Of a DNA stretch of 64,000 nucleotides, positions 57,538 to 64,000 are shown piece after piece; position 1 is the first letter of the stretch; each line of letters starts with the position of its first letter. Source of the stretch: Glandiceps talaboti. Its lineage: Eukaryota; Hemichordata; Enteropneusta; Spengelidae. The notes beneath the pieces are model-generated. The model was not told where the DNA came from. It was given only the letters and a program-made list of their open reading frames with translations, and did no database searches. The translations under genes were made by a program, and so were the position numbers. The DNA lies in contig NC_135564.1 of assembly GCF_964340395.1 (NCBI RefSeq), positions 23,290,887 to 23,354,886 on the forward strand. The letters are read 5' to 3'.

Positions 57538-59152
57538 AGGGAGTGTACATTTTTAATTTCCAGGGGGAGGCCGGAGGATTTCTAATGAAGCAAGGGATTT
57601 TTATTGGTGCCCCCCCCCCCCTACAAAAACTGGTATAAATTATCTGCCCCCCCCCCCCAAGACTTCTTGTTTTTATTTCATGCCCCCCCCCCCCCTGAAA
57701 CCACTAACAAAAATACGCACAGATGAAACACAGATACAGCAACACATAGATTTGCCAGCAGTTGCTACATGTATTAACTTATTCCATATTTATACTTACT
57801 TCAGAATTGAACCAGTGCACAAAGTTATTGAATCATGGACACTCATAAAATCACAAATAAAGACTATTATAAGTTAAATTGGCTGACAGGATGTCTACTT
57901 ACAACTGAGGGGTGACAGAATAGACTACTGGTCTGGCTACACTTTTCTTGGATTTTTAGCCCATCACTGACATAAATAAATTAGCAAATAAATGAACAAG
58001 TAAATATATACATATTACTTATTTATCACAGGTTTGGAAAAAATAGTGCAAAATTGCACCATGAGGAAACTTTTTTCCATGTGAACATATTCAAATTTTA
58101 GGATTAATTTGCAGTGGTTGGTCACACAATCATTTATTATTAATTTAAACACTTCTTAAATTACACATTTTAGAAACATTTTTAATTGCAGTGCAAATGG
58201 AAAACATGTTATTTAAGATTGAAATACATATTAAGACCCTTCCTATATTATAGTATTCATATTATCTCTACGCAAGATATAAAACACTTCTGGACTATTA
58301 AATGATGAAGCTGCTATTTCTGAGAAATATATTGTCAGTGTGAACAGTGTTAAAAACTACATTGAACATTTGAGAAATTTGGAGAGGATGAAAAACATTA
58401 GATCCAGACATCGGTTACAGGTACAGAAGAAAAGAGAAAACAAGAATTATAATGACTATGACTGGTTGCAGTTATTCATAAGTGGAACTCTAGAAAAACT
58501 GAATGTAAAAGAGCTAGATAAATATCTAGACATGCATAAATTGCCAAAATATAGAAAATTAAAGGAGAAAATGTAGACATAATATCAACGCACATACTTG
58601 GAACACCTGAATTTAGGTCAAGAAAAGTGACTGCAAATGAACTTCAAACTACAACTACAGACATCAGTGATACAAATAGTAGTGACTCTGAAAGTGAAAA
58701 TGCTATAATAGGTGTTATAGACAGTGATGATTGTTTTTCTGATAACTCTGAAACTTCAAGCACGGCTGATATCTCAGACAGTGATTGTGATGAAACAAGT
58801 CCTACTCAATTTCATGGGAAAGTTACCTTGAGAAGTGGCAGAGTCGCCGGTCAATTTTTGTTTCACTGAATACAAATATTGTGATTTAATAGGTTTGTGC
58901 ACTGCTTTATCATCAATCCATGTTAAATGCTACTTCTGTAGGACATTGTGCACAGTCAAGTGTTGGGTTTTGCCTATATTTTATTTTATATACATATCTG
59001 GCACTTGTCCATCCTGACATTCAGGTTTAGGGGTTTTTTTGTGCCCACCCCCCCTAACAAATAGTGAAATTTTTGTTTAGCCCCCCCTAATTTTTCTTGA
59101 GAAAAATTGATGCCCCCCCCCCCCCCCCGGAAGTTAAAACTGTACACTCCCT
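57538..59152 (+). mobile_element. G2: 1.6-kb TIR element carrying a SAP-like coding remnant
   Basis: Inverted ends AGGGAGTGTACA.TTTTAA.TTCC followed by a G run (left 57538-57572; right about 59118-59152, reading ccccgg, 'aagttaaaactgtacactcc', then ct). Poly(C) tracts sit inside both ends (57610, 57645, 57683; 59113-59128). G1 shares the AGGGA start and the G/C tracts but not the rest. It contains the coding remnant at 58297-58869. A target duplication is not clear (cttatt / tatgat). Confidence 0.65.
58297..58869 (+). pseudogene. C-terminal SAP-like protein fragment
   Basis: Frame: LNDEAAISEKYIVSVNSVKN, YIEHLRNLERMKNIRSRHRL, NYNDYDWLQLFISGTLEKLN, VKELDKYLDMHKLPKYRK; then a one-base shift at about 58572 and VDIISTHILGTPEFRSRK. 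A Ser/Asp/Glu-rich tail and VTLRSGRVAG follow, ending at 58869. The helix-L.V.ELDKYL..H.L..-helix pattern fits a SAP DNA-binding motif. Similar C-termini (YxxYDW..L..G.L..L.V.ELDKYL, acidic tail, TRSGR) occur in large uncharacterised proteins of cnidarians and other invertebrates. It may be the last exon of a transposase; the rest is missing. Confidence 0.55.
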
Positions 59153-59793
59153 TATGATACTGGGTATTTAGCTATCCACTAGTCACATTACTTGAATAAC
59201 TGATTTTACCTCGACCAGTTATCACGACGTGCTCCAGGGCCGGGTACTACTACTACTACTACTACTAGTACTACTATTTCTGGGCCAACATACAATATAT
59301 GATCGGCAAAGGTAGCTTACCAATAAGTATTTTCAGAAATAACTGAAGTAAATAATCTAGAACAAGACACCCACACTGTAAAATCAAAACGCCAAAGCAT
59401 GTAACTCAACCAAGGTTCACGCACAAACTTTTTCATGCATATTCATGAACATATATAAGCTTACTTATCTCCATTCGGGCCCCATTGTGGAAGTGATAAA
59501 GTGTCTGCTGCGCATGCCAAAAATTGCTACGTAGTCTTACGTAGTCTCGTCCCGTTCATATCTCATAGTACGCGATCCCGTTATATTTGTGACGAAGGCA
59601 GTTTCTGCGCATCTTGTCACGTGAACAACTGTCTGCAATGGCGCCCGATTCAAAAGATTAGTTTACTGCGGAAATCTTGTACACAGCCGTACGTTGCTAA
59701 TATATGCAGTGGGTATGTAGTGATCAACCAGAGACTTAGTTTTATGATATAGTTTCATTCTACACATTTATTTTCTTATTTGGAGAGGTAAAC
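59153..59793. promoter_or_regulatory. right-end region of the 18-kb element with promoter-like words
   Basis: 59500-59720 is CpG-richer, with 'ctgctgcgcatgcc' (NRF1-like), 'cttgtcacgtgaac' (E-box) and 'caatggcgcccg'. Lying just inside the right TIR, it could drive an inward minus-strand transcript. Compositional inference only. Confidence 0.3.
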
Positions 59794-59823
59794 AAACACC
59801 CTATCCTCATCCATATGGCCACT
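59794..59823 (-). repeat. right terminal inverted repeat of the 18-kb element
   Basis: Inverted copy of 41855-41884, reading aaacaccctat, then 'cctcatccatatggccact' and followed by TTAA (59824-59827). Confidence 0.95.
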
Positions 59824-60049
59824 TTAAGGTTGCCAGTTCTGGTGAACATGTTTGTTGAAGAATATTGACGTCTGTACACCGCGAATTATTTACCATGAAA
59901 CATACACCACCACCTTTCACTTTGTTTGAATGCTCGAAAGAACGGTCGGATTGGAATGTTGTGAACCCAGGTGGTTGTACAGCTGAGTCAAGAATTGTAG
60001 AATTGAGCCATGTTTCCATACAACAGAAAATACTACTGTAACAGTTTTT
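59824..60049 (-). pseudogene. LINE-C: endonuclease N-terminal part
   Basis: Minus strand: NCYSSIFCCMETWLNSTI (catalytic E in MET/TET position), LDSAVQPPGFTTFQSDRS, KVKGGGVCFMVNNSRCTDVN, CSPELATL at the TTAA border. It continues in frame at 41854 (TIKCRPFYL). This wording (QPPGFTTFQSDR, GGGVCFMVNN) is characteristic of Rex1/Babar LINEs. Interrupted upstream by F1 at 60050. Confidence 0.85.
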
Positions 60050-60107
60050 AGCACAACTGAACTGATAAGGTTCAGTAGTGCAGGCATGGCAAAGTGTCTG
60101 TCTGTGT

Positions 60108-60158
<51 letters not shown>

Positions 60159-60544
60159 GAACTTAAAGTCAAAAACTTGCTGGACCGATTGCTTTGATAT
60201 TTGGTGGTCATGTTCCTTCTGGTTGGGAAATTGTTCAAATGAAAATGATTGCATCAGAGATGTGCCTTTTGGGTCAAAAATGTGATTTTTGGTCAAAAAA
60301 CATAAACTCCAAAATTACTGGGCAGATTGACATGAAATTTGGTGGGAACATTCTTAGATGAGAGTAAATTAAAATTTGTTCATGACATGATGATTCCCAT
60401 AGTAATATGCAAAATAGGGCTGAAAATGTGTCTTTTTGGTCAAAAAACTATCATTCATTCCAAAACTACTCAGCAGATTTGGCTGAAATTTAACAGGGAT
60501 GCATCTGTGGGTGTATAGATGAAGAAGTATTAAGCATATAATGA

Positions 60545-61020
60545 TCTCATCAGTAATATCTATCTATCTATCTAATAAATTTATATAGCGCCAAATATCC
60601 AAAGAAAACAATGTTCAGTGGCACTTAGAGTTAGAAAGGAGATGAAAAAGCTCTCTGAAATATGTGGGTTTTCAAGCGTCTTTTGAAAATATTAACATTG
60701 GGAGAGGTTTTAATGTCCAATGGTAGAGAGTTCCAAAGTTCAGGAGCTGCTGAAGAGAATGAGCGGCGACCATAGGAAACCAGATTCCATTTGGGTGTAT
60801 GCAGAAGGCATTTATCCGATGAACGAAGAGTGCGTAATGAAGAACGAGGTGTAATTAGGTTCTTGAGATATTGTGGAGAGATTCCATTTAGGGCTTTATA
60901 AGTGAAGAGCAGAAGTTTGAAAACAATCCAATGAGATACTGGAAGCCAATGAAGTTGTTTTAGAATAGGGGTTATGTGTTCGAATTTCCTGGTGCGCGTA
61001 ATAATCCTAGCTGCCGTATA
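60545..61020 (-). mobile_element. LINE-F: 5'-truncated L2-like LINE
   Basis: Minus strand, with a 3' end 'ggcgctatataaatttatta' followed by (GATA)n, at 60545-60590. Only the last part of ORF2 and the short 3' UTR are present. Inserted in the F1 copy. Confidence 0.8.
60631..61019 (-). CDS. LINE-F ORF2 C-terminal end, intact over about 128 codons
   Basis: No Met; it reads in from the truncated 5' end: AARIITRTRKFEHITPILKQ, LHWLPVSHWIVFKLLLFTYK, ALNGISPQYLKNLITPRSSL, SFSSAAPELWNSLPLDIKTS, IFKRRLKTHIFQRAF, stop at 60631-60633. The LHWLPV, TYKALNG and LWNSLPL blocks define the C-terminal domain of L2-type LINE proteins. The absence of stops marks a relatively recent insertion. Confidence 0.8.
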
Positions 61021-61881
61021 TACAAATTAGATTCAAAAATGTGAATTTTGGTCAAAAATTTATATCTCAAAAAGTACTTGGTCAGTGAGACTGAAACTTG
61101 GTAAGATGTTGCTCGAAGTGTTATTCTGCAGGTTTGCTTCAAAATATTTTGACACAATTGGCCCAAGCAACCATGACCACGCCCATAGCAACAGTCAAAT
61201 GGTGGTATATTTCACAAAGATAACTGGGATTAATAGATAATTGAATATACATTCAAAAAATGTATGTAAGACCACGCCCATAGCAACAGCCAAATAATCA
61301 CATATATTGAGAAGATAACAGGAATTGAAAGCCAAACGAATAATCATTCAAACAATATGCAAATGTGCCTAGCAACAAGACCACACCCATAGCAAGTCAA
61401 ATTATCACAAATATTGTGAAGATAACAGGGATTAATAGACAACTGAATAGACATTCAAAAAATGTATGTAAAATTTGCCTAGCAATAAGACCACGCCCAT
61501 AGCAACACTCAAATAATCATGTATATTGCAAAGATAACAGGAATTGAAAGACAAATGAATACATTCAAAAAAATGTATGCAAATGTGCCTAGCAACAATA
61601 CCACGCCCATAGCAACATCCAAATGATCATGTATATTGCAAAGATAATATCAGGAATTCATACACAAGTGAACAAAAACATTGAAAAATGTATGCAAATA
61701 TGTCTAACAACATGGCCACGCCTGTAGCAACAGCCAAATGATAGCATATATCACAAAGATAGCAACATAGTTGGATAGGCAACTGGATAGTCATTCAGCA
61801 AATGAACACCTATTGTTAGCATGGACTAGCATATGGATAAACATTTTTCAAAACTGTATAGTTGTGCTACAATGCCATTTT

Positions 61882-62190
61882 TGAAGTCTCTTGTCTGTAT
61901 GCAAGTAAGTTCATCGATTTTGTTGCAAATAGAATGGACATTGGCTAAGTAAGAAGATACTTGGTAGTGGAGGTCATTGGTTTCTACGATGTAGTTTCAC
62001 CAATAACCCCCCCCCCCCCCCCCCCATTTACCTTGCCTTTGCTCCTGCTGTTTGTAGTTGGCCCTGCTACCTGTACAGCTACCTTCTGTGGTGTCGGAAA
62101 ATGTTTCAATTACATTGAAAACTTGGTTAGGGTATTACTGCAACTCACCAATGTTCTTCCCAATATGCAGTAACTGTTCCCAATCATATT
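61882..62190 (-). pseudogene. LINE-C: start of the endonuclease and 5' region
   Basis: Minus strand: YLANVHSICNKIDELTCIQT then RDFK at the F1 border, the N-x-R-S-x-x-N-K-x-D-E-L opening of Rex1 endonucleases. Further 5' is a G run (C run 62009-62025 on the plus strand) and untranslatable sequence; the exact 5' end is unclear. Confidence 0.65.
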
Positions 62191-62657
62191 ATTCTGTAAA
62201 ATGCTGAGGTACTACTCACAAAGTCAAATACTAATACAAAATAACAAGAGCTCACATTGCCATGTCGCCATGTACCATTGTATGTTTCAACTAAACCTGG
62301 CATAAAGGTAACATACTAATAATGTTCGACATATGCACGCCACTTTGTTTTACGACCAAATTGAATATGGCAGAATGGCATTGTTAAATTTCACAATATG
62401 CATCATAACTTTGGAAGTATAATACGTAGTGACTCCATTCAAGTGCCTACAACCATATTATCAAATGAGCTTTCTTTCTGTTCGACAATGAGACTTGCCT
62501 GTTGGCAAAATACTGATGGGTAATCCCACGTTAATTCCTCCAAAGAAATGTTTGGCTCCACCAAACCAGGTTCCATATTTGGATGCTTTAGCTTTCCACC
62601 AATTGGCACTTAACGTATGTGTACTTGTGTCTTCCAATTCATCTTAACACACTAGTT
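62191..62657. repeat. F4-related repeat fragment
   Basis: 'caactaaacctggcataaag' and 'acgccactttgttttacgac' match the F4 copy at 46560-46640. No hairpin end is present. Confidence 0.45.
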
Positions 62658-62733
62658 AGCCCAACTGAACTGATAAGATTTAGTAGTGCTATAGGCATGG
62701 CAAAGTATCTGTCTGTCTGTCTGTATGTCTGTC

Positions 62734-62775
<42 letters not shown>

Positions 62776-62973
62776 CAAGTCAAAAACCACTGGACCGATT
62801 GCTATGATATTTGGTGGGTGTATTACCTTTGGTGTCTAGTTGGGAAATTGTTCAAATCAAAATGATCTTACAACCGATGTGTGATTTGGGTCAAAAAATG
62901 TGATTTTTGGTCAAAAAACGTAAACTCAAGAAAACTACTGGGCAGATCGGTCTGAAATTTGGTGGGAACATTC
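62658..62973 (+). repeat. F1 dispersed repeat, hairpin end and first body segment
   Basis: AGCCCAACTGAAC..(G)TTTAGTAGTGCT hairpin, CTGT and GT runs (62708-62771), then body to 'ttggtgggaacattc', where LINE-E is inserted. The copy presumably resumes beyond the window. Confidence 0.8.
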
Positions 62974-64000
62974 AGAATCAGAATCAGAATCAGAATTACT
63001 TTATTCATCCCACCAGGGGAAATTTAAACAACAGTTCTTGCTGGTCAAACAAAAATAAAAGCAATACAAAAGATAGCATTACATTATATTACACAACATA
63101 CTAAAAACAACAGCACAGTACTAAAAACAACAACAAAGATTGCTGTTAAGAACTGAGATAGTGGATGGGATGAAAGATGATTTAAAACGATTGGTTTTGG
63201 CTACTGGAGCTCGGTATCTACCACTCCTTGAAATACGACAGCCGTAGAATTCGGCATATAGTGGATGGGAAGGGTCTTTCAGAAGACTATGAGCCTTCGA
63301 CATTATGCGTTTGTTATAGATAGAATCTATACTTTCACTTTGTTTACTGATAATTTGGCTTCCCTTTTTGATAATCTTGTTTAGTCTTCCCATCTCATGT
63401 CGGGACAGATTACCTCCCCAACAAACAATACCAAAGGTGAGAACACTGCAAACAACTGCATTAAAAAACACCCCTAAAAGATTGTGACTAACACCAAATG
63501 ATCTTAGTTTCCTTAGGCAGTACAGGTGAGTGTTAGCTTTCTTAATAATGAAGTTGGTATTCTCAACCCATTTTAGTTTACTATCTAGCTTGATACCCAG
63601 GTATTTATATTCGTTCACTCTGTCTACTATTGAGTCTTTGATATGGACAGGTGCTGGGTCACACTGAACTTTTCTAAAATCAATACAGAACTCTTTGGTC
63701 TTTAAAACATTAAGATACAGATAATTATCATCACACCAGTCAGTAAATCTCTCAATCTCATCTAAATAAATCGAATCATCAGCATTGCTGATCTTCCCAA
63801 CCATTGCTGTATCATCTGCAAATTTGACCAATGGACACGAGATGTCAGAATTCCGGCAGCTGGCAGTATACAGTGTGAAAAGGAAGGGTGCTAAAACAGT
63901 GCCCTGGGGTGCACCTGTATTAGTATACGCTACATCAGATTTTTTACCATTTAAAGACACCATCTGTGGCCTATTAGTAAGGTAATTTTAAATCCAATGT
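62974..64000 (-). mobile_element. LINE-E: Rex1-like LINE, 3' part (continues past the window)
   Basis: Minus strand. The 3' end at 62974 is a run of three or four GAATCA units followed by 'gaattactttattcatcccac' and a short 3' UTR. Inserted in F1. It is a separate, better-preserved copy of the family seen in LINE-C. Confidence 0.85.
63121..63999 (-). pseudogene. LINE-E reverse transcriptase, C-terminal half
   Basis: An open frame from 63963 to the stop at 63121: TNTGAPQGTVLAPFLFTLYT, CPLVKFADDTAMVGKISNAD (catalytic FADD intact), WCDDNYLYLNVLKTKEFCID, YKYLGIKLDSKLKW, HLYCLRKLRSFGV, SVLTFGIVCWGGNLSRHEM, RLNKIIKKGSQI and a ..RFKSSFIPSTISVLN tail. The YLTNRPQ segment upstream of the first Met has one TAA near 63990, so the copy is probably inactive. 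The order and wording match Rex1/Babar LINEs known from teleost fish. Confidence 0.85.

Larger units (their letters stand above)
41855..59823 (+). mobile_element. 17,969-bp Kolobok-like DNA transposon with nested insertions
   Basis: TTAA at 41851-41854 and again at 59824-59827 flanks terminal inverted repeats AGTGGCCATATGGATGAGG..ATAGGGT. Removing the interval and one TTAA restores LINE-C reading frame on the minus strand (..SPELATL|TIKCRPFYL..). That fixes the borders to the base. TTAA duplication is typical of Kolobok and piggyBac. Decayed plus-strand exons at 45117-46163 resemble a transposase family I associate with Kolobok. Many later insertions (F4, F5, LINE-D, probably the 55.5 and 57.5 kb TIR elements) inflate the size. 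Orientation is given from the transposase. Confidence 0.85.
60050..61881 (+). repeat. F1 dispersed repeat in LINE-C, itself split by LINE-F
   Basis: Full hairpin at 60050-60081, GT run (60113-60154), body, then LINE-F at about 60545-61020, then F1 body and seven ~110-bp units to 'tagttgtgctacaatgcca' at 61879. The flanking LINE-C frame is ..TRDFK|NCYSS.., so removal of F1 restores an uninterrupted T-run (cag-TTTTT-gaag) and fixes the borders. Confidence 0.85.

Noticed and set aside
41855-59823. Maverick/Polinton or other virus-like giant element as the source of the 18-kb insert
   Set aside because: No polymerase B, integrase, ATPase or capsid-like coding was seen, and the TTAA duplication and short TIRs do not fit a Maverick (long TIRs, 6-bp duplication).
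41855-59823. piggyBac as the source of the TTAA-flanked element
   Set aside because: The ends begin AGTGGCC rather than CCC/CCY, and the transposase remnants lack piggyBac wording.
1-64000. tRNA, rRNA or other structured RNA genes
   Set aside because: No convincing A/B-box or cloverleaf text was noticed by eye. Absence is not proven without a covariance-model scan.

Overview
This is nuclear DNA from a multicellular animal. The genes have introns with GT..AG borders, the DNA is AT-rich by eye, and long tandem arrays and non-LTR retrotransposons with APE-type endonuclease and reverse transcriptase fill most of it. The mix of Rex1-like, L2-like and CR1/Jockey-like LINEs, an IS3EU-like element, a Kolobok-like element and hairpin-ended repeats suits an invertebrate bilaterian such as a hemichordate, lancelet or lophotrochozoan. 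I cannot name the species.

One host gene is clear. Two plus-strand exons (2788-2949 and 20870-21022) encode the C-terminal end of a histidine acid phosphatase closest to ACP6 (lysophosphatidic acid phosphatase type 6). The 17.9-kb intron between them holds a 37-bp minisatellite in three blocks (5.2-7.5, 10.9-11.6 and 16.3-18.4 kb). These are split by a 5'-truncated LINE (7.46-10.91 kb) and by a 4.7-kb insertion (11.6-16.3 kb) that carries a CpG-richer, promoter-like core and a possible small minus-strand gene. A second 37-bp array (0.5-2.76 kb) ends about 30 bp before a splice acceptor.

Downstream of the gene are a 54-bp array (23.2-25.8 kb), then a nest at 26.5-34.3 kb. There, one dispersed repeat (F1) is interrupted by two LINEs, and the first LINE is itself interrupted by an IS3EU-like TIR element and by another dispersed repeat (F2).

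The right half (38.8-62.2 kb) is one minus-strand Rex1-like LINE cut into four pieces by three insertions. The largest insert (41855-59823, 17,969 bp) is flanked by TTAA duplications and about 30-bp inverted repeats. It contains decayed exons that I recognise as a Kolobok-type transposase, a P2X7-C-terminal-like coding remnant on the opposite strand, a SAP-like coding remnant, another LINE, and two TIR elements whose ends contain poly(G)/poly(C) runs. The window closes with a second Rex1-like LINE.

A recurring theme is a set of sequence-distinct repeat families (F1-F6). Each starts after a T-run with a hairpin or palindrome, then a CTGT/GT microsatellite, then a related 'gaccgattg..gaaatttggt' motif and often internal tandem units. 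The better-preserved copies end in a partial inverted copy of the start. They resemble Helentron-associated (HINE) repeats in design, but I cannot prove that from sequence alone. Nearly all recognisable protein-coding sequence outside the acid phosphatase belongs to mobile elements and is mostly broken.
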